A stretch of DNA of 64,000 nucleotides, from assembly GCF_028737215.1 (NCBI RefSeq), contig NZ_JAQZAM010000004.1:124001-188000 (forward strand). The letters run 5' to 3'. Positions 1 through 7,135 of this stretch are shown here, piece by piece. Below the pieces are notes generated by a model. That model did no database searches. It saw only the letters and a list, made by a program, of their open reading frames with translations, and was not told the DNA's origin. Numbering within the stretch: the first letter of the stretch is position 1; every line of letters starts with the position of its first letter. The position numbers and the translations under genes were made by a program. The stretch is from Actinomycetospora chibensis. GTDB lineage: Bacteria; Actinomycetota; Actinomycetes; Mycobacteriales; Pseudonocardiaceae.

Positions 1-69
1 CACCGACCGCACCACGGATCCGCCGGGGACCGGTTCGTCCTGACCCCGGGCGGCTGCGAGGATCCGGTC

Positions 70-2094
70 ATGGCCAACCGGCTCGCCGGCTCCACCAGCC
101 CCTATCTGCGGCAGCACGCCGACAACCCCATCGACTGGCAGCCCTGGTCGTCCGGGGCGTTCGCCGAGGCGCGCCGCCGTGAGGTGCCCGTCCTGCTCTC
201 GGTGGGCTACGCGGCGTGTCACTGGTGCCACGTCATGGCGCACGAGTCGTTCTCCGACCCCGAGGTGGCGGCGTACGTCAACGCGCACTTCGTGGCGATC
301 AAGGTCGACCGCGAGGAGCGCCCGGACGTCGACGCGGTCTACATGGAGGCCACCCAGGCCATGACCGGCCAGGGCGGCTGGCCGATGACCTGCTTCCTCA
401 CCCCCGACGGCGACCCGTTCCACTGCGGCACCTACTACCCGGCGAGCCCGCACGGGGGTATGCCGTCGTTCACCCAGCTGCTCGGCGCCGTGGTGCGGGC
501 GTGGAGCGACGAGGGGGAGCGGGTGCGCGACGCCGCCCGCTCGATCACCCAGCGGCTCGCGTCGGTGTCCCGGTCGCTGCCGCCCGCCGGTGTCGACACC
601 GACACCCTCGCCGAGGCCGTGGTGGCCCTGACCGGCGACTTCGACGAGCTGCACGGAGGTTTCGGGGGTGCGCCCAAGTTCCCGCCGTCGGCGGTGCTGG
701 AGTTCCTGCTGCGCCACCACGAGCGCACGGGCAGCTCCGACGCGCTCGCGATGACCGACATCACCGCCGAGGCGATGGCCCGCGGTGGGCTGTTCGACCA
801 GCTCGCGGGCGGCTTCGCCCGCTACTCGGTCGACGCGACGTGGACCGTGCCGCACTTCGAGAAGATGCTCTACGACAACGCCCAGCTGCTGCGCGTCTAC
901 GCCCACCTGGCCCGGCTGACGGGTTCCCCGTCCGCCGCCCGCGTCACCGACATGACGGCGGCCTTCCTCCTGCGCGACCTGCGCACCGCCCAGGGCGGCT
1001 TCGCCTCGGCGCTCGACGCGGACGCCGCGGGCGAGGAGGGCTCGACCTACGTGTGGAGCCCCGCCGAGCTCGTCGAGGTGCTGGGCGCCGACGACGGGGC
1101 GTGGGCCGCGGAGCTGCTCGGGGTCACCGCCGGCGGCACCTTCGAGCACGGCCGCTCCACGCTGCGGATGCCCGTCGATCCCGACGACCCCGGTCGCTGG
1201 CAGGCGGTCCGCAAGGCGCTGCTGGGCGCCCGCGCGGGCCGCCCGCAGCCCGAGCGCGACGACAAGGTCGTGGCCGGGTGGAACGCGTTGGCCGTCACCG
1301 CGCTGGTCGAGGCGTCGGCGGCCCTCGGGCGCAGCGAGTGGCTGGCCGCCGCCCGGCGCGCCGTCGCGCTCCTGCTGCGCACCCACGTCGTCGGCGGGCG
1401 GCTGCGCCGGACCTCGCGGGACGGTGAGGTCGGCGACGCCCCCGCGGTGCTCGAGGACCACGCCGCCCTCGTCGAGGCGCTGCTCGCGCTGCACCAGGCG
1501 ACGGGCGAGGCGCGGTGGCTCACCGAGGCCCGGGCACTGCTCGAGACGACGCTGGAGCACTTCGCCGAGGTCGGCGAGGACGGGGCGTACACCGGCCGTT
1601 TCTGGGACACCGCCGACGACGCCGAGGCTCTCGTGACCCGGCCCCGCGAGATCACCGACGGCGCCACGCCGTGCGGGTCCTCGCTGCTGGCCGGGGCCCT
1701 GCTCACCGCGTCGCTGCTCGTGGAGGCGGAGGCGTCCGCGCGCTACCGCGAGCTCGCCGACGCCGCGGTGGACGCCGTCGGCACCCTGCTCTCCCGGCAC
1801 TCGCGGTTCGCCGGCTCCTGGCTGGGCGTCGCCGAGGCCGCCGCCCACGGGCCGCTCCAGGTCGCCGTGGTGGCCGCGGACGCCCCCGGGCGCGTGCGTC
1901 TCGCCGACACCGCCCGGCGCTACGCCCCCGGGGGTTCGGTGGTCGTCGCGGGCGAGCCCGACGCCGAGGGCGTGCCCCTGCTCGCCGACCGTCCCCTCGT
2001 CGACGGCGAGCCCGCCGCCTACGTGTGCCGCGGCTTCGTCTGCGACCGCCCCCGCACCGCGGCCGACGACCTCGCCGCCGCGCTCTCCCGCTGA
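70..2094 (+). CDS. DUF255 thioredoxin-fold protein (YyaL/SSP411 family)
   Basis: A 674-residue protein, the usual length for the YyaL/spermatogenesis-associated protein 20 family. The N-terminal 160 residues are a thioredoxin-like DUF255 domain with the family signature [13 protein letters not shown] (two cysteines as CHWC) near residues 45-57. The rest is an alpha/alpha-barrel of the six-hairpin glycosidase type, with the PKFPP and [11 protein letters not shown] blocks typical of the family. The biochemical role of the family is not established; a thioredoxin-like or sugar-isomerase-like function has been guessed. It is the counterpart of M. tuberculosis Rv1084, and the next conserved genes (hemolysin III, Z-prenyl synthase) are those that follow Rv1084. 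The ATG at 70 is preceded by GAGGAT six bases upstream, so a leaderless start is possible. Confidence 0.93.
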   Translation: MANRLAGSTSPYLRQHADNPIDWQPWSSGAFAEARRREVPVLLSVGYAACHWCHVMAHESFSDPEVAAYVNAHFVAIKVDREERPDVDAVYMEATQAMTGQGGWPMTCFLTPDGDPFHCGTYYPASPHGGMPSFTQLLGAVVRAWSDEGERVRDAARSITQRLASVSRSLPPAGVDTDTLAEAVVALTGDFDELHGGFGGAPKFPPSAVLEFLLRHHERTGSSDALAMTDITAEAMARGGLFDQLAGGFARYSVDATWTVPHFEKMLYDNAQLLRVYAHLARLTGSPSAARVTDMTAAFLLRDLRTAQGGFASALDADAAGEEGSTYVWSPAELVEVLGADDGAWAAELLGVTAGGTFEHGRSTLRMPVDPDDPGRWQAVRKALLGARAGRPQPERDDKVVAGWNALAVTALVEASAALGRSEWLAAARRAVALLLRTHVVGGRLRRTSRDGEVGDAPAVLEDHAALVEALLALHQATGEARWLTEARALLETTLEHFAEVGEDGAYTGRFWDTADDAEALVTRPREITDGATPCGSSLLAGALLTASLLVEAEASARYRELADAAVDAVGTLLSRHSRFAGSWLGVAEAAAHGPLQVAVVAADAPGRVRLADTARRYAPGGSVVVAGEPDAEGVPLLADRPLVDGEPAAYVCRGFVCDRPRTAADDLAAALSR

Positions 2095-2139
2095 CGCACC
2101 GGCCTCCGGCTTCGCCATCGGCGAACACCCGCGCGCCCG

Positions 2140-2167
2140 TTGCTGTGTAATGCTGTAAGCACAGCAA
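2140..2167. promoter_or_regulatory. Nested palindromic operator candidate upstream of the RHH-like gene
   Basis: TTGCTGTG (2140-2147) and CACAGCAA (2160-2167) form a perfect 8-bp inverted repeat. Inside it, TGCTGT (2151-2156) and ACAGCA (2161-2166) form a second one, so TGCTGT occurs twice directly and once inverted. The block contains TGTAAT (2146-2151), a possible -10 element, and ends 20 bases before the start codon at 2188. A repressor bound here would block transcription. Autoregulation by the downstream protein is inferred from its ribbon-helix-helix-like segment. Confidence 0.55.
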
Positions 2168-2187
2168 GAAGGCGGAGGAGGAGCGTC

Positions 2188-2877
2188 ATGATGGTGGGAC
2201 GCGGAGGACATCGGGGACGGCCGGGGCGTGGCGGTCCGGGACGGCGCAGCGGCGGACGGGTCCCGACGGACCTGCCCGGCACCGACGACCTCGCGGGCTG
2301 GCTCGCGGGCCGGCTCCCGGACGGATGGTTCGCGGGCACGCCGACCGTGACGGTCGACCGCGAGGAGATCCTCGTCGTCGGCGAGCTGGCGGCGCCGAAC
2401 CTGGGCGCGGACGCCGACGAGGCCGCGCGGGCCGCGGCGTCGCACGGGCGCATCGAGCGGTTCCGCGAGGAGACCCGCGAGGAGCGCATGGAGGTCGCCC
2501 GGCAGGCCGAGCACCGCTACGGGCGCAAGGTGGCCTGGGGTGCGCGGATCGGCGAGGTCGAGGAGCTGTTCACGACGCTCTCGGTGCCGGTGATGACGCG
2601 GTTGCGCCAGTCCGAGCGCCTGGTGCTCGACACGCTCGTCGACGCCGGCGTGGCCCGGTCGCGGTCGGACGCGCTGGCCTGGGCGGTGGCCCTGGTCGGC
2701 GAGCACGCCAGCACGTGGCTCGACGACCTGCGCGGCGCGATGAGCGCGGTCGACGAGCTGCGGACCCGCGGCCCGGTGCTCGACGACGACGACACCGCGA
2801 CGCCGGGAGCCGGCGGCGTGGACGACCGCCCGGACCCCGACGGTGGCGGCGGCGACCCGGTCCCGCCGCAGGGGTAG
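2188..2877 (+). CDS. Hypothetical protein with ribbon-helix-helix-like segment
   Basis: 229 residues of a conserved actinobacterial type without an assigned function. The N-terminus is Gly/Arg-rich, the middle is helical and charged (residues about 70-120), and residues about 138-172 read RLRQSERLVLDTLVDAGVAR followed by SRSDALAWAVAL. That is the beta-strand, helix, SRS-turn, helix pattern of CopG/MetJ-type ribbon-helix-helix DNA-binding proteins. The C-terminal 30 residues are a disordered Asp/Gly/Pro tail. ATG at 2188 was chosen because GGAGGAGG-like purines lie just upstream (2174-2183); the longer reading to 2140 would run through the palindrome. An autoregulatory DNA-binding role is inferred from the RHH pattern plus the operator; no homologue of known function is recalled. 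Confidence 0.7.
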   Translation: MMVGRGGHRGRPGRGGPGRRSGGRVPTDLPGTDDLAGWLAGRLPDGWFAGTPTVTVDREEILVVGELAAPNLGADADEAARAAASHGRIERFREETREERMEVARQAEHRYGRKVAWGARIGEVEELFTTLSVPVMTRLRQSERLVLDTLVDAGVARSRSDALAWAVALVGEHASTWLDDLRGAMSAVDELRTRGPVLDDDDTATPGAGGVDDRPDPDGGGGDPVPPQG

Positions 2878-2895
2878 GGCTCGCGTCGAGCCCTA
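2875..2895. terminator. Bidirectional hairpin holding both stop codons
   Basis: TAGGGCTCG (2875-2883) and CGAGCCCTA (2887-2895) are perfectly complementary with a 3-base loop. The TAG of the plus-strand gene is the first triplet of the hairpin and the TAG of the minus-strand hemolysin III gene is the last. Two convergent genes thus share one symmetrical stop-plus-hairpin element. There is no T-run on either side, as is common in actinobacteria. Confidence 0.6.
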
Positions 2896-3570
2896 ACCCG
2901 CGTAGAGCACCAGCCAGATCGCCACGTGATGGCAGGCCGCGGCGATGACCGTCGCGGCGTGGAAGAACTCGTGGAAGCCGAAGGTGTTCGGCCAGCCGAC
3001 GGGGCGGCGCAGGGCGTAGAAGACCGCGCCCAGGCTGTAGAACAACCCGCCGACGATCAGCAGGACGAGCGCCGCCACGCCTCCGCGGTGGAGCAGGTCG
3101 GGGATCACGAAGACCGCGACCCAGCCGAGGGCCAGGTAGAACGGCACCCCGACCCACCGCGGGGCGTGCGGCCACGCGATCTTGAGCGCGACGCCGCCCA
3201 GTGCGCCCGCCCACACGATGGCCAGCACGATCAGCCCGGTGCGCTCGGGCAGGGCGAGCACGGCGAACGGCGTGTAGGTGCCCGCGATGAAGATGAAGAT
3301 CATCGCGTGGTCGAGGCGCTTCATGAGCGTCCGCGCGCGCGTCGTGTGCCACGTCCGGCGGTGGTAGAGCGCGCTGACCCCGAACACGCCGCACACCGTC
3401 AGCGAGTAGACGGCCACGGCGGCGGCCGCCTCCGCCGACACGGTCGCGCCGGCCAGGGACACCAGCACGATCCCGGCCGCGACCGCGACCACGAACGACC
3501 ACAGGTGCAACCAGCCGCGCAGGCGTGGCTTGACCGGGACCTCGTCGGCGTGGGGGTCGGTGACGGTCAC
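2893..3570 (-). CDS. trhA: Hemolysin III family membrane protein (PAQR/TrhA)
   Basis: 225 residues with seven predicted membrane helices. It belongs to the hemolysin III/PAQR family, shown by the conserved SALYHRRTW block after helix 2, RLDHAMIFIFIAGTYTPFAV in helix 3, and the C-terminal HEFFHAATVIAAACHHVAIW. The histidines of this last block and of SALYH plus the aspartate of LDH are the metal-ligand set of PAQR proteins. Members may modulate membrane lipid homeostasis; hemolysis is not a proven in vivo role. It is the Rv1085c counterpart and sits, as in mycobacteria, beside the Z-prenyl synthase. The GTG start at 3570 follows TATCCT (3583-3578 on the minus strand) by seven bases, a leaderless arrangement. 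Confidence 0.95.
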   Translation of the reverse strand: MTVTDPHADEVPVKPRLRGWLHLWSFVVAVAAGIVLVSLAGATVSAEAAAAVAVYSLTVCGVFGVSALYHRRTWHTTRARTLMKRLDHAMIFIFIAGTYTPFAVLALPERTGLIVLAIVWAGALGGVALKIAWPHAPRWVGVPFYLALGWVAVFVIPDLLHRGGVAALVLLIVGGLFYSLGAVFYALRRPVGWPNTFGFHEFFHAATVIAAACHHVAIWLVLYAG

Positions 3571-3577
3571 GGGCTCC

Positions 3578-3583
3578 AGGATA
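3578..3583 (-). promoter_or_regulatory. Leaderless -10 element of hemolysin III gene
   Basis: Reads TATCCT on the minus strand, seven bases before the GTG at 3570. It fits the TANNNT-N6-8-start arrangement found repeatedly in this window. Confidence 0.5.
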
Positions 3584-3719
3584 GGGCCGGAACCTGTGCG
3601 GCCCGGCCGGTGTGACGGCGCTCGCCGGCCCGTCGCTGTGCCGTCGTGAGGCCGTCGTCGTACCGTTCCCGGACCGTCACCGCTGGGTCACGGGCGTCCG
3701 CGCGGCCGGACGCACCGAC

Positions 3720-3725
3720 TACCGT
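3720..3725 (+). promoter_or_regulatory. Leaderless -10 element of the prenyltransferase gene
   Basis: TACCGT, eight bases before the GTG at 3734, with no purine-rich ribosome binding site between. This supports the GTG start and a leaderless mRNA. Confidence 0.45.
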
Positions 3726-3733
3726 GGGCCGCC

Positions 3734-4513
3734 GTGACACTCCGGGACGATCTGCGCCGGGTCGCCTACTCGCTCTACGAGCGGCGGCTGCGTCGTCGTG
3801 GGGCGACGAGCACGCCGCCGCGTCACATCGGGGTCATCCTCGACGGCAACCGCCGGTGGGCGCGGGAGGCGGGTCTCGCCGATCCCAGCGACGGCCACCG
3901 CGTCGGCGCGGCCAAGATCGTCGAGCTCCTGGACTGGAGCCAGGAGGCCGGTGTCGAGGTCGTCACCCTGTTCCTGCTCTCCACCGACAACCTCGACCGG
4001 CCCACGGCGGAGCTCGACCAGCTGCTCGAGATCATCGCCTCGGCGGTCGAGGGGCTCGCGGCCCCGGACCGCCGGTGGCGGCTGCGGGTGGTCGGGAACC
4101 CCGACGCCCTGCCCCGGCCGCTCGCCGAGCGCATCGAGGCGGCCGCGGACGGCACGGCGGGCCGCGACGGCATGGAGGTCAACGTCGCCATCGGCTACGG
4201 CGGGCGGCAGGAGATCGCCGACGCCGTGCGCAAGCTCCTGCTGCGCCACGCCGAGGCCGGCACGTCGATCGAGGAGCTCGCCGAGGTCCTCGACGTCGAC
4301 CACATCGCCGAGCACCTGTACACGTCGGGCCAGCCGGACCCCGACCTCGTGATCCGCACGTCCGGTGAGCAGCGGCTCTCGGGCTTCCTGATGTGGCAGT
4401 CCGTGTACTCGGAGTTCTACTTCACCGAGGCCCTGTGGCCGCAGTTCCGTCACATCGATTTCCTGCGGGCCCTGCGCGACTATTCTCGGCGGAATCGTCG
4501 CTGGGGCGGTTGA
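3734..4513 (+). CDS. uppS: Cis-prenyltransferase (short-chain Z-isoprenyl diphosphate synthase type)
   Basis: 259 residues of the undecaprenyl-diphosphate synthase family, which condenses isopentenyl diphosphate units in cis. The diphosphate-binding signature HIGVILDGNRRWARE is at residues 31-45, with the catalytic aspartate D37. The second substrate block LVIRTSGEQRLSGFLMWQS and YSEFYFT lies near the C-terminus, including the Arg and Ser-Gly-Glu of the diphosphate site. Actinobacteria usually carry two such enzymes: a Z-farnesyl diphosphate synthase (Rv1086) and a decaprenyl synthase (Rv2361c). The neighbours (DUF255 and hemolysin III) match Rv1086, so the short-chain Z,E-farnesyl diphosphate role in decaprenyl-phosphate supply for cell-wall building is more likely. 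Product chain length cannot be read with certainty from sequence. Confidence 0.92.
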   Translation: MTLRDDLRRVAYSLYERRLRRRGATSTPPRHIGVILDGNRRWAREAGLADPSDGHRVGAAKIVELLDWSQEAGVEVVTLFLLSTDNLDRPTAELDQLLEIIASAVEGLAAPDRRWRLRVVGNPDALPRPLAERIEAAADGTAGRDGMEVNVAIGYGGRQEIADAVRKLLLRHAEAGTSIEELAEVLDVDHIAEHLYTSGQPDPDLVIRTSGEQRLSGFLMWQSVYSEFYFTEALWPQFRHIDFLRALRDYSRRNRRWGG

Positions 4514-4530
4514 CCAGCGGGTGCGCGCAC

Positions 4531-4570
4531 GAGAACGGCCCCGGGAGCAGCGCTCCCCGGGGCCGTTCTC
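4531..4570 (+). terminator. Strong GC-rich terminator hairpin after the prenyltransferase
   Basis: GAGAACGGCCCCGGGAGC (4531-4548) pairs with the block ending at 4570, with a three-base loop and one bulged C. It lies 18 bases after the stop codon and is followed by GTCTTCCCCCC. The next gene is convergent, so it may serve both directions. Confidence 0.75.
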
Positions 4571-4640
4571 GTCTTCCCCCCGTCCGTGGTCGACCCGTGC
4601 CATCCCCCGATGGGCACGGATCGTCCTTCGGACGTGCGGA

Positions 4641-5108
4641 CTAGCGCGAGTTGTCCGTGCTCAGGACGTTGATGTTGTCCAGGCTGGCGTTCGCCAGGAT
4701 GTTGTCGGCGCTGATCAGACGGTCGCCCGAGGAGATCGCCGTACGGTCCCCGCCACCGTCGCGGCCGCCGTGGCCGTGGCCGTGGCCGTGGCCGTGGCCG
4801 TCGCGACCACCGTGGCCGCCGCCGCAGTCGCTGTCACGCGAGTTGTCCTGCGAGAGGACGTTCACGTTGTCGGCGTCGAGGTTCGACGCCAGGTTGTCCA
4901 GGCTGACGAGCCGGTTCCCCGAGGAGATCGCGGTCTTGTCGCAGTCGCCGCCGCCACGGTGGCCGCGGTGGTCGTCGTTGTCGTGGTGGTGGCCGTGGTT
5001 GCCGTGGTCACCGCCGTGGGAGGGCGCCTCGCCGGCGGAGGCCAGCGGAGCGAGGGAGAGCATGCCCGCCGTCGCGCCCAGGACGACGATTCCCGCCTTC
5101 TTCAGCAT
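4641..5108 (-). CDS. Secreted protein with two 35-residue repeats and a Gly/His linker
   Basis: 155 residues. ATG at 5108 was chosen because GGAG sits six bases upstream and it gives a textbook signal peptide: MLKK, a hydrophobic core, then cleavage after LASA near residue 24. The ATG at 5120 lacks a ribosome binding site. The mature protein is an Asp/Gly/His-rich stretch, repeat A (DKTAISSGNRLVSLDN...NVLSQDNSR), a linker with five HG units, then repeat B (DRTAISSGDRLISADN...NVLSTDNSR) ending exactly at the C-terminus. Two cysteines flank repeat A. Alternating polar/aliphatic residues (NVNVLS) suggest beta structure. The MLKKA start and NVLS blocks are faintly like Streptomyces rodlins, but I cannot claim homology. 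Function is unknown; a surface or amyloid-like protein is a guess. Confidence 0.8.
   Translation of the reverse strand: MLKKAGIVVLGATAGMLSLAPLASAGEAPSHGGDHGNHGHHHDNDDHRGHRGGGDCDKTAISSGNRLVSLDNLASNLDADNVNVLSQDNSRDSDCGGGHGGRDGHGHGHGHGHGGRDGGGDRTAISSGDRLISADNILANASLDNINVLSTDNSR
4644..4940 (-). repeat. Two 105-bp direct repeats inside the secreted protein gene
   Basis: The coding copies lie at about 4644-4748 (repeat B) and 4836-4940 (repeat A), 192 bp apart. They share long identical blocks such as CCCGAGGAGATCGC and CGCGAGTTGTCC. Between them is a five-copy run of the 6-mer GTGGCC (4770-4799), encoding the HG pairs. Confidence 0.8.
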
Positions 5109-5440
5109 CCAGTGCTCCATTTTCGTTCGTTGGCATCGGCGGGAATTCGGGGTCCCCGTCGAATGGCTTCCAGCCCCACGGACGGTGCGGCTGACGGGGT
5201 AAAAGCTAGCCGCCTCGAGATGGGCATTTCCAGCGGAGAACCCCCATCGAGTGATTGACAATTCCGACTGCGACTTGAGTGGGATGACCGGGTGATTTGC
5301 CGGTCACGTCCGCCGTGCATTCCCCGGTCGGCAGAGCGTTCGGTGGCGGTGCGTCGCGGCTCTCGACACCCGCCTGTCGTATCAAGACCCGGCTCTCGCC
5401 GGACGAGGCCTCCGGCGGCCACGCGGCGTAGCCTCGTCCG
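5109..5440. other. Intergenic region between divergent genes, relatively AT-rich
   Basis: A 332-bp gap between the minus-strand secreted protein and the plus-strand DUF885-like gene. It is the most AT-rich stretch of the first 20 kb (for example GGGGTAAAAGCTAGC near 5198-5212 and GAGTGATTGACAATTCCG near 5250-5267). No convincing ORF was seen. It probably holds the promoter of the secreted protein; I could not fix a -35/-10 pair with confidence. The inverted repeat at 5399-5441 is listed separately. Confidence 0.5.
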
Positions 5441-5441
5441 G
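5399..5441 (+). promoter_or_regulatory. Inverted repeat and leaderless -10 at the DUF885 gene start
   Basis: CCGGACGAGGC (5399-5409) and GCCTCGTCCGG (5431-5441) are a perfect 11-bp inverted repeat with a 21-base loop. The right arm contains most of the -10-like TAGCCT (5429-5434) and its last base is the G of the GTG start codon at 5441. It could be an operator covering the promoter. Confidence 0.5.
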
Positions 5442-6772
5442 TGGTCGCGGACCCGGACGTCGACGGGGCGGGGAGCGCGGGTCTCGACGGGCTCGCGAGG
5501 GCCTATGTCCGCCTCGCACTGCGCCTGGACCGGGTCGTGCCCGGGGTGCTCGACGCCCATCTCGGTGACCCGGCGGACACGGCGCGGGTCGCGGCCGAGC
5601 CCGCGCCCCGCCCCGACGACCTCACCCGCGAGACGGACCGCCTGCGGCAGGCCCTGCCCACCGGGGGCTCCCGCGCCGCCTTCCTCGATGCCCAGCTCCG
5701 CGCCTGCCGGGTGCTCGCGGAGCGGGCCGGCGGCCGCGAGATCGGCTTCATCGACGAGGTGGAGCGCAGCTACGGCGTGCGCATCGCCCGCGGCGAGCCC
5801 GACCGCTACCGGGAGGCCCACCGGGCCCTCGACGCGCTGCTCGGAGGCTCCGGCGCCCTCCCCGAGCGCCTGGCGGCGTTCCGCGACGGCGACCGCCTCG
5901 CCCCCGGGCACCTGCCGACCGCCCTCGCCGCCGCGGTGCGGGCCCTGCGCGAGCGCACCGCGGCCACCGTGGGCCTGCCGCCGGGCGAGGACGTGACGCT
6001 CGAGGTCGTCGACACCGCCCCGTGGAGCGGGTTCAGCCGCTGGGTGGGCCCGCGGCGCTCGACGATCACGGTGAACGGCGGCATCGGGCACCGGGTGACC
6101 CACCTGCCGCTGCTCGTGGCCCACGAGGCGTACCCGGGCCACCACACGGAGCACTGCCGCGTCGCAGCTGCCCGGGCGACGGGCGGTGGACGGCCCGAGC
6201 GCGAGGTGTTCCTCGCGCGCACCCCGCAGAGCCTCGTGGCCGAGGGCGCCGCCGAGCTCGGCCTCGAGGCGGTGGTCGGGCCGGGCTGGGGGCGCTGGAA
6301 CGCCGAGGTGCTCGCGGCGGCGGGAGTGCCGACCGACCTCGACCGCGCCGCGCTCGGCGAGGCCGTCGAGGCCGTCATGGCCCGCCTGGCGCCCGTGCGC
6401 CAGGACGCCGCGCTGATGCTGCACGCCGAGCACCGGCCCGACGCCGAGGTCGTCGCGCACCTGCGCCGCTGGCTGCTCGTCGACGAGGCCCGGGCGCGCC
6501 GGATGCTGGAGTTCCTGGCGCACCCGCGCTGGCGCACCCACACGACGACCTACGTCGAGGGCGCGCGGCTGCTGCGGCCCTGGCTCGTCGGGTCCGGTCC
6601 GGATTCGGTCACAGCGCGTCTCGCCCGGGTCCTCGACGACCCGCCCACACCCGAGGAGCTGCGCGCCGGACCCCCGACGCCCGCGCCCCGGCCCGCACCG
6701 CGACGGGCCGCCTGGCCGCCCTGGCTGCGCCGAACGGTCGGTGGACGCGGCCTGCTGCCCGGAAGTCGGTGA
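5441..6772 (+). CDS. DUF885-like putative metallohydrolase
   Basis: 443 residues. The central motif is HEAYPGHH (near residue 228), the HExxPGHH signature of the DUF885 family, and is followed by an acidic helix that includes VAEGAAELGLE. The histidines and the downstream glutamate look like a zinc-dependent peptidase site, although the family has no settled substrate. The first 60 residues and the last 60, which are rich in Pro and Arg, are variable. The GTG at 5441 was chosen for the leaderless TAGCCT six bases upstream. The following phoH2 gene lies 363 bp downstream with its own promoter candidate, so this is probably a single-gene transcript. Confidence 0.75.
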   Translation: MVADPDVDGAGSAGLDGLARAYVRLALRLDRVVPGVLDAHLGDPADTARVAAEPAPRPDDLTRETDRLRQALPTGGSRAAFLDAQLRACRVLAERAGGREIGFIDEVERSYGVRIARGEPDRYREAHRALDALLGGSGALPERLAAFRDGDRLAPGHLPTALAAAVRALRERTAATVGLPPGEDVTLEVVDTAPWSGFSRWVGPRRSTITVNGGIGHRVTHLPLLVAHEAYPGHHTEHCRVAAARATGGGRPEREVFLARTPQSLVAEGAAELGLEAVVGPGWGRWNAEVLAAAGVPTDLDRAALGEAVEAVMARLAPVRQDAALMLHAEHRPDAEVVAHLRRWLLVDEARARRMLEFLAHPRWRTHTTTYVEGARLLRPWLVGSGPDSVTARLARVLDDPPTPEELRAGPPTPAPRPAPRRAAWPPWLRRTVGGRGLLPGSR

Positions 6773-7135
6773 GCCACGTCACCAACTCGTCACGCTCGGC
6801 GCGCGACAGCGACCGGCTACCGGCGGTAGCGTCCGCGCCGACGGACCCGCACCGGATGCGGGGCGTCCGGGGAGGCCGGTAGTGGCAGATCGGAGCGGGA
6901 CGGGGACGTCCACCGCTCGCGGCACCAGCGCCAGCACGGCGTCGGGGCTCGCGGTCGGCGCGACGCGACCGCCGTGGTCCGATCCCGGGGGAGGGCCGGC
7001 ACCCGGTTCTGCCCCGCGATGGCGCAGGACGGCCCCCGGGCCGCGCCACCGCGCCGTCGAGCCGCCGGACTAGCCGACCCGTTCCGCCGAGGAACACAGT
7101 GGTCGCGGGTGCCGTGGCCGCTCGAGGGAGTCGTC
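6773..7135 (+). other. Long leader region of phoH2
   Basis: A 363-bp gap. GCTACC-GGC-GGTAGC (6816-6830) is a perfect palindrome that runs into TAGCGT (6827-6832), a TANNNT -10 candidate. That would give a phoH2 transcript with a leader of about 300 bases. The leader is very GC-rich and could fold strongly. In mycobacteria a small antitoxin gene (phoAT) precedes and overlaps phoH2. Short ORFs occur here (for example 6741-7073 and an in-frame upstream extension from 6974), but none looks convincingly coding. Confidence 0.4.

Noticed and set aside
2-43. A short open frame ending in TGA at 41-43 at the left edge, possibly the C-terminal tail of an upstream gene.
   Set aside because: Only 13 codons are visible and they are low complexity (Thr, Asp, Pro, Gly), so coding cannot be judged.
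216-1427. Long plus-strand ORF overlapping the DUF255 gene in another frame.
   Set aside because: Product is Arg/Gly/Pro-rich shadow sequence, and the DUF255 frame has clear motifs.
4641-5261. A longer start for the secreted repeat protein at 5261 or 5120.
   Set aside because: Neither has a ribosome binding site, and both would place extra residues before a perfect signal peptide starting at 5108.
6974-7135. An in-frame N-terminal extension of PhoH2 starting at GTG 6974.
   Set aside because: Residues are Arg/Pro/Gly-rich and unlike PhoH2 N-termini; the GTG at 7136 has GAGGGAG upstream.
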